DNA of 64,000 nucleotides from Chloroflexota bacterium (GCA_028874795.1 JAPPHT010000030.1:24440-88439); one strand, 5' to 3'; positions 18,101 through 27,100 are shown, counted from the stretch's first letter. Notes: generated by a model from the sequence alone, not told the origin. Made by a program: numbers and translations.

Positions 18101-19447
18101 ATGACTACGATAGAGGAAGGCCGGGCGATAGCGAGACTGGTCGACTATGAGCAGGGACTAGTCAGCCGGAGGATCTTCTCCGACCCGGACATCTACCAAC
18201 TGGAGCTCGAGCAGATATTCGCCCGCTGCTGGCTCTATCTCGGCCACGAGTCCCAGCTCCCCAACCGCGGCGACTACATCAACGTCTTCATGGGCGAGGA
18301 GCCCGTCCTCGTCGTCCGCAACCGACAGGGCAAGATCAACGCCTTCATCAACAGTTGCCGCCACCGCGGCAACCGCGTCTGCAGGGCGGACGCCGGCAAC
18401 ACAGCCTCCTTCCTGTGCACGTACCACGGATGGACATACGACCTGGACGGGAAGCTGATCGGCGTACCGGGGCACCAGGAGCTCTACCACGGGGAACTGA
18501 ACCGTGAACAGTGGGGTCTGCCCCAGGTTGCCCAGGTTGCCAGCTACAAGGGGCTGATCTTCGGGACGTTCGACCCGGACGCACCTTCGCTGGACGAGTA
18601 CCTGGGCAATGCGCGCTGGGCCCTGGACCTGCTGTTGGAGCAGGGCGACATGGTGGCAGTGCCGGGCGTCGCCCGGTGGCGGATGAATGCCAACTGGAAG
18701 TTCGCGACGGACAACGCAGGCGACATGTACCACGGCAACATCACGCACCGCTCCGCCAGGATAGCGGGTCACCGGGCAGCGGACGGCGAACGAACGCCGG
18801 AACTGTTCGAGAACCGCAGGCGGTCGATCATCTCCGGCAAGGTTGGCCGCCCCGGGATCGTCATGCTCGCGGAGTACGGACATCACGCCCTCGGCGTGTA
18901 CGACGACGACGATCCGAACGGGCCGACCAACTACTGGAAACGTGACCCTGAGACTGCCAAGCGGTTGGGCCCGCTGCGTGTACGCCTGTCACGGAGCAAC
19001 CAGAACATCTTCCCCAACCTCTGGGTAAACACCGGGGCCCGGGAGTTGACCCTGCGCCAGCCCCTCAGCCCCACGCAGTTGGAGATATGGAAGACGACAC
19101 TGGTGGACCGTAACGCTCCGCCCGAAGCCCGGCGCGAGTTCAGGTTCTTCTCGAACCGGCATTTCGGGCCCGCCGGCATGTTCGAGATGGACGACGGCGA
19201 GAACTGGGACCAGAGCACCTACGGCACCCGTGGCGACGTCGTGCGGCAGTACGACCTGAACTATACGATGGGCGCAGGCCATGGCGAGGTCATCGAAGAC
19301 GAGTTGGGGCCGCCCCGTATCGAGCAGCTGTTCCACGAGTACGCACAGCGCTGGCTCTATGGGAACTGGGCGGACTACATCGCCGCGCCCGATTGGCGCC
19401 ATATCCGCGAGCACCACAAACGTCCAAAGGCAGGAATGGTCCTCTGA
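18101..19447 (+). CDS. Rieske ring-hydroxylating oxygenase alpha subunit, copy 2
   Basis: 448 residues. The Rieske domain has C-R-H-R ... C-T-Y-H-G-W as in copy 1. The iron motif is D-M-Y-H-G-N-I-T-H followed by R-S-A, and the third ligand region G-E-N-W-D-Q-S-T-Y-G is kept. The middle of the catalytic half (residues about 225-300) differs strongly from the neighbours, including an inserted E-N-R-R-R-S stretch and D-D-D-D-P-N-G-P, so the substrate pocket is likely different. It starts 26 bases after copy 1 and 21 before copy 3, one transcript. ATG 18101 follows a GGGGGTAGGGA purine stretch. Confidence 0.92.
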   Translation: MTTIEEGRAIARLVDYEQGLVSRRIFSDPDIYQLELEQIFARCWLYLGHESQLPNRGDYINVFMGEEPVLVVRNRQGKINAFINSCRHRGNRVCRADAGNTASFLCTYHGWTYDLDGKLIGVPGHQELYHGELNREQWGLPQVAQVASYKGLIFGTFDPDAPSLDEYLGNARWALDLLLEQGDMVAVPGVARWRMNANWKFATDNAGDMYHGNITHRSARIAGHRAADGERTPELFENRRRSIISGKVGRPGIVMLAEYGHHALGVYDDDDPNGPTNYWKRDPETAKRLGPLRVRLSRSNQNIFPNLWVNTGARELTLRQPLSPTQLEIWKTTLVDRNAPPEARREFRFFSNRHFGPAGMFEMDDGENWDQSTYGTRGDVVRQYDLNYTMGAGHGEVIEDELGPPRIEQLFHEYAQRWLYGNWADYIAAPDWRHIREHHKRPKAGMVL

Positions 19448-19468
19448 CGCAACCCAAGGGAGGGAGCG

Positions 19469-20800
19469 ATGACAACGACCGACCTCGAACTGGCGCAGGA
19501 GTCCGCTCAGCTGGTGAACGTTGAGCAGGGGCTTGTCAGCAGACGCATCTTCTCTGACCCGGACATCTACGAGCTGGAACTGGAGCAGATCTTCGCCAGA
19601 TGCTGGCTCTACCTCGGGCACGAGTCCCAACTGCCCAACCCCGGCGACTACATCAACGTCTTCATGGGCGAGGAGCCCGTCCTCGTCGTCCGCAACCGCC
19701 AGGGGAAGCTCAACGCCTTCATCAACAGCTGCCGCCACCGCGGCAACCGCGTCTGCCGGGCCGACGCCGGCAACACGGCCTCGTTCCTGTGCACCTACCA
19801 CGGATGGACGTACGACCTGGACGGAAAGCTTATCGGTGTACCGGGGCACAAGGAGCTATACCACGGCGAGTTGAACCGCGGGCAGTGGGGCCTGCCCCAG
19901 GTTGCCCAGGTGGCCAGCTACAAGGGACTGATCTTCGGGACGTTCGACCCGGACGCGCCGTCGTTGGATGAGTACCTCGGCGGGATGCGGTGGTGGCTGG
20001 ACGTTCTCCTGGAGCAGGGCGACATGGTCGCGGTGCCCGGCGTCGTTCGCTGGCAGATGAACGTCAACTGGAAGTTCGCAGCGGACAACGCCTACGACAA
20101 CTATCACGGCATGACCCATATCTCTTCGATCATCGCCGGGCACAAAGGCGCCGCCGGAACGACGGGGCGTGAACGTCTGGCCGTCTCCGGCGACCAGACC
20201 AGGGGTATCAGCGTCGTAACCGAATACGGCCACGGCTTCAACGCGCCCTACATCGTCGACGAGACCTTCGACTGGGACGTCCCGACGAACTACTGGCGCA
20301 AGGACCCGGAGATACAGAAGCGCCTCGGGCCCGAGCGCGTCCGGCTCGCCCGCGGCAACGGGAGCGTCTTCCCGAACCTGTTTGTCAACCCCGGCTCTCG
20401 TGAACTGATGATCAGGCAACCACTCGGCCCGGGCAGGATGGAGATCTGGAAGACCACCCTGGTTGACAGGAACGCTCCTCCGGAGGCGAGAAAGATGTTC
20501 CGCTATGGATCCAACCGCCACTTCGGGCCGGCGGGCATGTTCGAGCAAGACGACGGCGAGAACTGGGACCAGAGCACGTACGGAGCGCGCTCGCCCGTAG
20601 CACGCAGGAATGAACTCAACTACACCATGGGCCTTGGGCACGGCCATATCGTGGAGGACGAGTCGGGTCCTCCGCGGGTTGAGAATGTCCGGAACGAGCA
20701 TGGCCAACTCTGGCATTACCGTTGCTGGGCGGAGTACATGGCCGCGCCGGACTGGAGACACCTCCGAGAGCACCATTCGAAACCCGAAGGCACACTCTAG
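19469..20800 (+). CDS. Rieske ring-hydroxylating oxygenase alpha subunit, copy 3
   Basis: 443 residues, with intact Rieske ligands (C-R-H-R, C-T-Y-H-G-W) and the D-N-Y-H-G-M-T-H mononuclear iron motif. Bases 19601-19963, codons 45-165, are identical to the reverse complement of 26589-26951 in copy 5 on the other strand, although the rest of the two genes has drifted. That is a sign of recent gene conversion. GGGAGGGAGCG stands before the ATG. It is the last of three tandem copies and is followed by a hairpin that probably ends the message. Confidence 0.93.
   Translation: MTTTDLELAQESAQLVNVEQGLVSRRIFSDPDIYELELEQIFARCWLYLGHESQLPNPGDYINVFMGEEPVLVVRNRQGKLNAFINSCRHRGNRVCRADAGNTASFLCTYHGWTYDLDGKLIGVPGHKELYHGELNRGQWGLPQVAQVASYKGLIFGTFDPDAPSLDEYLGGMRWWLDVLLEQGDMVAVPGVVRWQMNVNWKFAADNAYDNYHGMTHISSIIAGHKGAAGTTGRERLAVSGDQTRGISVVTEYGHGFNAPYIVDETFDWDVPTNYWRKDPEIQKRLGPERVRLARGNGSVFPNLFVNPGSRELMIRQPLGPGRMEIWKTTLVDRNAPPEARKMFRYGSNRHFGPAGMFEQDDGENWDQSTYGARSPVARRNELNYTMGLGHGHIVEDESGPPRVENVRNEHGQLWHYRCWAEYMAAPDWRHLREHHSKPEGTL
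19601..19963 (+). repeat. 363-bp perfect inverted repeat, left arm (inside Rieske copy 3)
   Basis: Compared base by base, this tract equals the reverse complement of 26589-26951. It covers the Rieske [2Fe-2S] domain (codons 45-165). Identity stops at the codon after 19963 (TTG versus CTG) and before 19601 (AGA versus CGG), with ordinary divergence beyond. Gene conversion or recombination between the two genes is the likely cause. Confidence 0.95.
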
Positions 20801-20807
20801 GCTGCAA

Positions 20808-20845
20808 GAGAGCACTCAGGCGCACAGGTTCGCCTGGGTGCTCTC
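20808..20845 (+). terminator. Hairpin after Rieske copy 3
   Basis: GAGAGCACTCAGGCG (20808-20822) pairs with CGCCTGGGTGCTCTC (20831-20845), with one G-U pair and an 8-base loop. It lies eight bases after the stop codon of copy 3. There is only a weak T content after it. Likely the end of the three-gene Rieske transcript. Confidence 0.65.
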
Positions 20846-20930
20846 CCGTCTCGGGTCCGGCCACGTTGTAGTCGCAGGACTTCCCCCTCGACCCGCAGGA
20901 CCGGCAGTCAAGGTCGCAGGTGGCCTACGA

Positions 20931-22157
20931 ATGAAGCGAAGCGAAGACCGCATACTGACCACCCACGCCGGAAGCCTGGTCCGCACGCCCGGGATAATCC
21001 GCGCGATGAAGGCGCTGGACGAGGGCAAGCCCTACGACGAGCAAACGTATCGAGAGGACCTGCGCAACGGCGTGGCCGACGTGGTGCAGAGGCAGGCGGA
21101 GGCGGGCATCGACGTCGTAAGCGACGGCGAGTACGGCAAGCGCGGCTGGAGCCAGTACGTCATCGAGCGCTTCACGGGGCTGGAGCCGGAGCGACGCGAG
21201 GAGTTGCGCACGTTCATGGACCGCGGACCGCGGGACAGCGGGTTCGTGGACTTCTGGAGCCGGTACCGGAAGCTCGAAACGGTGATATGGCTGCCGGAAC
21301 CCGCCTTCGGCGATGCGGTTAAGGCCGGCAAACTCGGGCCTGGCCTCCCACAGACGGCCTGGGTCTGCACGGGCCCGGTGACCTATCGTGGACACGATGC
21401 CGTCGCGAGGGACATAGAGAACTTCAAGGCGGCGTTGGGCGCTGCGGACGTGGTCGAAGCGTTCATGCCCGTCGTGGCTCCGTGCAGCGCGGAGGTCACG
21501 CGGGAGAACCGCTACTACGATTCCGAAGAAGACTATCTCTCCGCCGTCGCCACGGCACTCAGCGAGGAGTACCGCGCCATCGTCAATGCCGGCCTGCTGC
21601 TGCAGGTTGACGATGCCCACCTGCCCATGCGGTTCAGCGCCATGGCCGCGCAAGGACGCGCCGACGAATGGGAGCGCTGGGCTGCGATGCGGGTAGACGC
21701 GCTCAATGCCGCGCTGGAGGGGATACCCTCAGACCGGGTGCGTTACCACATCTGTTGGGGAAGCCAGAACGCTCCGCACCTGGACGATGCTCCCCTCCGG
21801 GTAGTCATCAACCAGGTGATGAGAGTCAACGCGGATGCCTACGTCATCGAATCTGCGAACCCGCGCCACGAGCACGAGTGGACCGTCTGGGAAGACGTGA
21901 AGCTGCCGCCCGGCAAGACGCTTATCGCAGGGGTGGTGAGCCACGCGACCAACATAGTGGAGCACCCGGATCTCATCGCCACGAGACTGGAGCGATTCGC
22001 GCGCGCGTTGGGACGGGAGAACGTCATGGCGGGTACGGATTGCGGCTTCTCCCAGAACTGGAACCTTATACGGGTGCACCCTTCTGTGCAGTGGGCCAAG
22101 CTCGAGGCACTGGCCCAGGGTGCGGAGATTGCGTCCAGGCGACTGTGGGGAGGATAG
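20931..22157 (+). CDS. MetE-like (cobalamin-independent) zinc methyltransferase, copy 1
   Basis: 408 residues, matching only the catalytic C-terminal barrel of MetE (the full enzyme is about 750). The zinc-thiolate ligands are present: His273 and Cys275 (Y-H-I-C-W-G), Glu307 (V-I-E-S-A-N) and Cys371 (G-T-D-C-G-F). Such stand-alone proteins transfer a methyl group to a thiol; the physiological donor is often unknown. Inside an aromatic-catabolic cluster it might take methyl groups from methoxylated compounds, but that is inference. ATG 20931 follows AGGTGG. It has a paralogue at 29904. Confidence 0.82.
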   Translation: MKRSEDRILTTHAGSLVRTPGIIRAMKALDEGKPYDEQTYREDLRNGVADVVQRQAEAGIDVVSDGEYGKRGWSQYVIERFTGLEPERREELRTFMDRGPRDSGFVDFWSRYRKLETVIWLPEPAFGDAVKAGKLGPGLPQTAWVCTGPVTYRGHDAVARDIENFKAALGAADVVEAFMPVVAPCSAEVTRENRYYDSEEDYLSAVATALSEEYRAIVNAGLLLQVDDAHLPMRFSAMAAQGRADEWERWAAMRVDALNAALEGIPSDRVRYHICWGSQNAPHLDDAPLRVVINQVMRVNADAYVIESANPRHEHEWTVWEDVKLPPGKTLIAGVVSHATNIVEHPDLIATRLERFARALGRENVMAGTDCGFSQNWNLIRVHPSVQWAKLEALAQGAEIASRRLWGG

Positions 22158-22252
22158 GCATGGAACGCGGCTCTCGCGATGCCTTTGCGCTATCATAGGC
22201 GCGGGTTCGTCGAGGCACGATCAGCAGTCACTACCGGGGAACGGAGGGAACA

Positions 22253-23593
22253 ATGACGATAGCCAACCTGGAATCTGCGCAGGAGTCCGCTCAGTTGGTG
22301 AACGTAGAGCAGGGGCTCGTCAGCCGGCGCATCTTCTCCGACCCGGAGATCTACCAGTTGGAGCTGGAGCAGGTCTTCGCCCGCTGCTGGCTCTACCTCG
22401 GCCACGAGTCCCAGCTCCCCAACCGCGGCGATTACATCAACGTCTTCATGGGCGAGGAGCCGGTCCTCGTCGTCCGCAACCGACAGGGCAAGATCAACGC
22501 CTTCATCAACAGTTGCCGCCACCGCGGCAACCGGGTGTGCAGGGCGGACGCCGGCAACACAGCCTCCTTCCTGTGTACGTATCACGGCTGGACGTACGAC
22601 CTGGACGGGAAGCTGATAGGCGTGCCGGGGCACCAGGAGCTGTACCACGGCGAGTTGAACCGCGGACAGTGGGGCCTGCCCCAGGTTGCCCAGGTTGCCA
22701 GCTACGGAGGGCTGATCTTCGGGACGTTCGACCCGGACGCGCCGTCGCTGGACGAGTACCTCGGCGACATGCGTTGGGGCCTCGACATGCTCCTCGGGCA
22801 GGGCGACATGGTGGCGGTGCCGGGCATCGTCCGCTGGCAGATGTACGTCAACTGGAAGTTCCCCTCCGATAACGCCATCGGCGACACGTACCACGGGCGC
22901 ATCTCGCACCTCTCAGCCATCGTGGCCGGCCACACCGGCGCCAATGCGACCGACATGGCCCGGGTACGCCCGCCGGCGATCGGCAAGCGCCGGGGTTTCT
23001 CCATGGTCATGGAGTACGGCCATGGCCTCAATGCCGACTACATAGACGACTCGCGGTTCAACTGGGACTCGCCGAGCGCCTATTGGCTGAAGGACGCTGA
23101 GACGATCAAGCGCCTCGGCCCGATGCGCAGCCGCATCCCGCGGAGCAACCAGAACGTCTTCCCGAACCTGTTCGTCAACTCGGGCTCACGCGAACTGATG
23201 TTGCGGAACCCACTCGGTCCACGGAAGCTCGAGATCTGGAAGACCATGCTGATCGACCGCAACGCGCCCCCGGAGGCCGCTCGCGCCCAGCTGTTCGGGT
23301 CGAACAGGCACTTCGGCCCGGGCGGCGTCTTCGAGCAGGACGACGGCGAGAACTGGGACCAGAGCACGAACAACTCAGCCTCCCCGGTGGCCCGCCGCTA
23401 CGACTTGAACTACTCGATGTCGCTCGGGTACGGCGAGGTCGTCGAGGACGAGCTCAGCCCTCCGCGGATCGAGACGGTCACCAGCGAACACTGCCAGCTG
23501 TGGATGTACCGCTGCTGGGCCGAGTTCATGGCCGCGCCCAGTTGGAAGCACCTGCGCGAGCACCATTCACGGCCGCACGGCCAGCGCCTGTAG
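22253..23593 (+). CDS. Rieske ring-hydroxylating oxygenase alpha subunit, copy 4
   Basis: 446 residues with the shared N-terminal Rieske domain (C-R-H-R, C-T-Y-H-G-W) and the iron motif D-T-Y-H-G-R-I-S-H. The third ligand region reads G-E-N-W-D-Q-S-T-N-N, changed from the usual S-T-Y-G. The stretch after the iron histidines (T-G-A-N-A-T-D-M-A) is unique to this copy. At the DNA level its Rieske domain is nearly the same as copy 2. GGAGGG precedes the ATG. It follows the methyltransferase by 95 bases and is followed by an unknown 195-residue protein. Confidence 0.92.
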   Translation: MTIANLESAQESAQLVNVEQGLVSRRIFSDPEIYQLELEQVFARCWLYLGHESQLPNRGDYINVFMGEEPVLVVRNRQGKINAFINSCRHRGNRVCRADAGNTASFLCTYHGWTYDLDGKLIGVPGHQELYHGELNRGQWGLPQVAQVASYGGLIFGTFDPDAPSLDEYLGDMRWGLDMLLGQGDMVAVPGIVRWQMYVNWKFPSDNAIGDTYHGRISHLSAIVAGHTGANATDMARVRPPAIGKRRGFSMVMEYGHGLNADYIDDSRFNWDSPSAYWLKDAETIKRLGPMRSRIPRSNQNVFPNLFVNSGSRELMLRNPLGPRKLEIWKTMLIDRNAPPEAARAQLFGSNRHFGPGGVFEQDDGENWDQSTNNSASPVARRYDLNYSMSLGYGEVVEDELSPPRIETVTSEHCQLWMYRCWAEFMAAPSWKHLREHHSRPHGQRL

Positions 23594-23666
23594 CAGGTTG
23601 AGATACCCAGGGAGTTGTCGCGCCCCGCGTTTGCGGCGCCATCCGACCCACAAGGAGGAAACTGCG

Positions 23667-24254
23667 ATGACGATGAACTATGTGGACCCCAGTGAACTCA
23701 GGCTCAGCGGCGAGAACCCCTACATGATGCTCTACAACGAGGAGGGCGGGCCGGTGACGACCTTCGTCAGCCTCTGGCGCATCTACCTCTCCCCTTATGG
23801 AGAGGGCCACTCGCTCTTCCTGCGCAGCGAGCTGACCGGCGATCAACCGATGGTCTGGACCGACAACATCATGTTGACCCGCTGGATACAGGAGGAGATA
23901 GCGGCGAAGAACAATCCCTTCAGCGACTCAACCCTCAAGGCGATCGACGCCACGTTCAGCCGGAGCGGCAACTGCCTCACGGAGGTGACCCACACCGTCA
24001 TCTCACGTGACGACGAGATAACGCTTACCTGGTACGACTTCCTCCCCGCGTTCGCCGGCATCAGGGGCCACGACCTTTCGGCTGGGATAACGCACGGCCA
24101 CTACGCAACCTACGTGCCTGCGCAGCGGGTCAAGGTGACTCGCAACGGCGAAGACTGCGTCGGGCAGCCCATCGAGCGGGACCGCGAGGGATGGAAGTCT
24201 TCCAGCGCATTCCTCGCGCTGGCGGAAACCTGGGTGCGGGCGCGTCCCGAGTAA
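23667..24254 (+). CDS. Conserved-looking protein of unknown function beside Rieske oxygenase
   Basis: 195 residues beginning MTMNYVDPSE, with AAGGAGG eight bases before the ATG. I do not recognise a family. It is rich in beta-type, aromatic segments (L-W-R-I-Y-L-S-P-Y-G, L-T-W-Y-D-F-L-P-A-F) and has no signal peptide or membrane helix. Its size is like that of Rieske beta subunits (here 187 residues), but the beta-subunit pattern is absent. It sits 73 bases after Rieske copy 4 on the same strand, so it may be a partner of that enzyme or a ligand-binding lipocalin-like protein. Real gene: high confidence; role: unknown. Confidence 0.75.
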   Translation: MTMNYVDPSELRLSGENPYMMLYNEEGGPVTTFVSLWRIYLSPYGEGHSLFLRSELTGDQPMVWTDNIMLTRWIQEEIAAKNNPFSDSTLKAIDATFSRSGNCLTEVTHTVISRDDEITLTWYDFLPAFAGIRGHDLSAGITHGHYATYVPAQRVKVTRNGEDCVGQPIERDREGWKSSSAFLALAETWVRARPE

Positions 24255-24274
24255 CCGACGACTCAGGAGATAAC

Positions 24275-24303
24275 GAGAGGCCGCCTCGACGAGACGGCCT
24301 CTC
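24275..24303. terminator. Bidirectional terminator between convergent genes
   Basis: GAGAGGCCG (24275-24283) pairs perfectly with CGGCCTCTC (24295-24303), 11-base loop, between the stop of the 195-residue protein and the stop of the convergent ABM-like gene. The T-run is short. Its position serves both strands. Confidence 0.65.
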
Positions 24304-24329
24304 TACTTGTCGGACCTGCGTCGGCCTGC

Positions 24330-25103
24330 TCAGGCCAGCGGCGCGATGTCAACGTCGCCCCAGACTGCTCCCCACTGGGAGTCCCTGCTGAGCCCGCATA
24401 AGACCTGCGCTCCCATGAAGGACTCGTTCACCAGGGGCGCCTCCAGGTAAGTGCGGAAGACGGGGCCCCAGCACCACTTGCCGTCGTCCCGGTGCTCCAG
24501 AACACGGTGGTGCGCCTGGGACTCTTCATCCTTGTACGCCATCATGTGCAGGTACTCGGCGTGGCCCCGGGTCGGCTGCGGCAGGAACGTCGAGCCATCC
24601 GCCGGTCGCTTGCACATGGTGTAGAGCACCGTCCCCGGCTCGCCCTTGGTCACCACGCCGATCTGGTGGGAAGCGTGACCCTCGAACTCCTCGTCCATCC
24701 CTTCCTTGATGTAGAAGCGGTGGAAGGCGAAGCGGTACTGGTTGGCGTCCCAGGTCCAGTCGCGCGTGATCCCTGTCGTGATGTCCGGGGTGTAGTAGCG
24801 CTCGGATTCCCAGAGACCGTCCAGGAGCCTCCGGAAGGTCGGTCCCCACCACTCCTGCTCGAGGTCGGTGTGGTGCTTGTCGGCTTCCTCGCTCACGTAC
24901 GCCTGGATGTGGATGTACTCAGAGCGGCCATTCTTCGGCTTCCCCAGGATCGTCGAGCCGTCCGGGCCGCGCTTGCAGAAGGCGTACAAGGCTGTGCCGG
25001 GCTCGTTCTCCCGCACGCGTGAGACCTGCTCGGCGCAGGCCTTCTCGAACTCCTCGGCGTTCTCGTCCAGCACGGTCATCCGCATGATGCTGACTCGGTA
25101 CAT
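24330..25103 (-). CDS. Two-domain ABM-like protein, paralogue of 1064
   Basis: 257 residues beginning MYRVSIMRMTVLDENAEE. It matches the protein at 1064-1837 along its whole length (same E-W-W-G-P-T-F-R, D-I-T-T-G-I-T-R-D, S-H-Q-(I/L)-G-V-V-T-K-G-E-P-G-T and D-D-G-K-W-C-W-G-P segments), so the two are full paralogues some 23 kb apart and inverted. The start is ATG 25103 behind GGGAGGAAGG. It is the last gene of the minus-strand unit that encodes Rieske copies 6 and 5 and the beta subunit, which ties the family to oxygenase function. Catalytic role not established. Confidence 0.72.
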   Translation of the reverse strand: MYRVSIMRMTVLDENAEEFEKACAEQVSRVRENEPGTALYAFCKRGPDGSTILGKPKNGRSEYIHIQAYVSEEADKHHTDLEQEWWGPTFRRLLDGLWESERYYTPDITTGITRDWTWDANQYRFAFHRFYIKEGMDEEFEGHASHQIGVVTKGEPGTVLYTMCKRPADGSTFLPQPTRGHAEYLHMMAYKDEESQAHHRVLEHRDDGKWCWGPVFRTYLEAPLVNESFMGAQVLCGLSRDSQWGAVWGDVDIAPLA

Positions 25104-25166
25104 GCCTTCCTCCCACGGAGAGTGATCAGACCGAACTATCCCCAAGCCCAGGGCCCGCAAGCGCCC

Positions 25167-25730
25167 CTAGAAGAAGACGCTCAGGTTCTTCGACCGCAGG
25201 CTGACCTGGTCAAGGAAGATGTGCCGGCGGGCGACCTTCCACTGCCCGTCCTCCTTGCGAAGCGTGTCCTCGCGGCGTCCAACCCACATATCCTCATCCG
25301 AAGCGAGCCGTGAGCGGTACACGAGTATGCTGGAACTGACGTCTACTTCCTCCGGGTCCTCACGGCGAGCCAGGATACGGACGCCATGCACGAAGTGCCG
25401 GCTGCGCGAAGGCGGGTCCTCCGACCACGAGTAGCCGGTGTCGAGCTTCCGCACGCGCTCCTCCATGAACTCCTTGTTGTCGTCGAACAGCGCCGATTCG
25501 CCGAGCTTGGTGAACTCGAACTCCTCGTCGCCCACCTGGCGCGTGCTCCTGACGGGCATCCAGTACTCCAGGTCATCCGCCAGCAGCGTCAGCCATTCGT
25601 GAAACTTGCGCCCGTCCAGGAGCGCGGACTCTTCCGCGAAGAACTGCTCGACTTCGTACTGCAGCAGCATGTCCTCGACGGTGGCGCGTTGCGTGCCAAC
25701 CTTGCTTGGGATCGTCTCTTCGATTGCCAT
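25167..25730 (-). CDS. Ring-hydroxylating oxygenase beta subunit (SnoaL/NTF2 fold)
   Basis: 187 residues, the typical beta-subunit length. Family marks include E-Q-F-F-A-E-E-S-A-L-L-D near 30, the W-x-x-L-L-A-D-D-L-E-Y-W-M-P-V segment near 46-60 and D-G-Q-W-K-V-A-R-R near 160. It forms the structural alpha3-beta3 core of dioxygenases. Its ATG (25728-25730) directly abuts the stop codon of Rieske alpha copy 5, so the two are translationally coupled. It is the only beta subunit in the window for six matching alpha subunits. Confidence 0.88.
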   Translation of the reverse strand: MAIEETIPSKVGTQRATVEDMLLQYEVEQFFAEESALLDGRKFHEWLTLLADDLEYWMPVRSTRQVGDEEFEFTKLGESALFDDNKEFMEERVRKLDTGYSWSEDPPSRSRHFVHGVRILARREDPEEVDVSSSILVYRSRLASDEDMWVGRREDTLRKEDGQWKVARRHIFLDQVSLRSKNLSVFF

Positions 25731-27077
25731 CTACAACCTCTGGTTGTGGGGCTTCATGTGATGATCGCGCAGATGTCTCCAACTGGGAGCGTCCATGTAC
25801 TCCGCCCAGCACCGGTACATCCACAGCTGCGCGTGTTCGTTGGTGAGGCTGTCGATCCGCGGTGGGCCAAGTTCGTCGACGATGACCTCCCCATGGCCAA
25901 CGGCCATGGAGTAGTTCAGGTCGTACAACCGGGACGTCTGCCCCCTTGCCCCGTAGGTGCTCTGGTCCCAGTTGTCGCCGTCGTCCTCCTCGAACATGCC
26001 AGCGGGTCCGAAGTGGCGGTTCGCGCCGTACGTCATACTCCGCAGGGCCTCGATAGGCGCGTTGCGGTCGATCAGGGTCGTCTTCCAGATCTCCATCTTC
26101 ATCGGGCCCAGCGGGTTGCGCAGCATCAGCTCGCGAGAGCCCGAGTTCACGAACAGGTTCGGAAACACGTTCTGGTTGCTCCGCGCCACCTTGCTCCGTA
26201 GCGGGCCGAGCCGGTTCTGGATCTCGGGGTCCTTCCGCCAGTATGCGCCGGGGGCGTCCCAGTTGAACTCCTTGTCCTGGACGAAGTTGGCGTTGAACCC
26301 ATGGCCGTACTCGGTAATCACGGTGAACCCGGGGGCCTTCCAACGGTTCCGCGCAGTGGCTGAAGCACCGGGGCCCACCTTCCGGCTGCCCTCCGCTCCC
26401 CGGTGTCCGGCCAGGAAGGCCGAGCGGTGAGCGACGTTGCCGTGATACATGTCTCCGATCGCGTTGTCGGCCGCGAACTTCCAGTTGACGTCCATCTGCC
26501 AACGGATCACTCCCGGCATCGCCACCATGTCGCCCTGGTCAAGCAGGAGATCGAGGCCCCACCGCATGTCGCCGAGGTACTCGTCCAGCGACGGCGCGTC
26601 CGGGTCGAACGTCCCGAAGATCAGTCCCTTGTAGCTGGCCACCTGGGCAACCTGGGGCAGGCCCCACTGCCCGCGGTTCAACTCGCCGTGGTATAGCTCC
26701 TTGTGCCCCGGTACACCGATAAGCTTTCCGTCCAGGTCGTACGTCCATCCGTGGTAGGTGCACAGGAACGAGGCCGTGTTGCCGGCGTCGGCCCGGCAGA
26801 CGCGGTTGCCGCGGTGGCGGCAGCTGTTGATGAAGGCGTTGAGCTTCCCCTGGCGGTTGCGGACGACGAGGACGGGCTCCTCGCCCATGAAGACGTTGAT
26901 GTAGTCGCCGGGGTTGGGCAGTTGGGACTCGTGCCCGAGGTAGAGCCAGCACCGGGCGAAGACTTGTTCCAGTTCGAGTTGGTAGATGTCCGGGTCAGCG
27001 AATATCTTGCGGCTGACCAGGCCGGTTTCCGGGTCCACGAGCTTTGAAAATGCACCGCGGTCAACGTCTGTTGCCAT
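25731..27077 (-). CDS. Rieske ring-hydroxylating oxygenase alpha subunit, copy 5
   Basis: 448 residues; Rieske ligands C-R-H-R and C-T-Y-H-G-W, iron motif D-M-Y-H-G-N-V-A-H. Codons of the Rieske domain are identical in DNA to copy 3 over 363 bases, in inverted orientation. ATG 27077 is chosen because it aligns with the other copies; AAGGAGT lies just upstream. It is followed without a gap by the beta subunit, which makes this the one obvious alpha-beta pair. It starts 23 bases after the end of copy 6 and is likely in the same message. Confidence 0.93.
   Translation of the reverse strand: MATDVDRGAFSKLVDPETGLVSRKIFADPDIYQLELEQVFARCWLYLGHESQLPNPGDYINVFMGEEPVLVVRNRQGKLNAFINSCRHRGNRVCRADAGNTASFLCTYHGWTYDLDGKLIGVPGHKELYHGELNRGQWGLPQVAQVASYKGLIFGTFDPDAPSLDEYLGDMRWGLDLLLDQGDMVAMPGVIRWQMDVNWKFAADNAIGDMYHGNVAHRSAFLAGHRGAEGSRKVGPGASATARNRWKAPGFTVITEYGHGFNANFVQDKEFNWDAPGAYWRKDPEIQNRLGPLRSKVARSNQNVFPNLFVNSGSRELMLRNPLGPMKMEIWKTTLIDRNAPIEALRSMTYGANRHFGPAGMFEEDDGDNWDQSTYGARGQTSRLYDLNYSMAVGHGEVIVDELGPPRIDSLTNEHAQLWMYRCWAEYMDAPSWRHLRDHHMKPHNQRL
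26589..26951 (-). repeat. 363-bp perfect inverted repeat, right arm (inside Rieske copy 5)
   Basis: Reverse complement of 19601-19963 with no mismatch found on reading. The two arms face each other across about 6.6 kb that contains the end of copy 3, the methyltransferase, copy 4, the 195-residue protein, the ABM-like protein and the beta subunit. Confidence 0.95.
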
Positions 27078-27100
27078 CGCCTGACTCCTTTGGATTCGGA

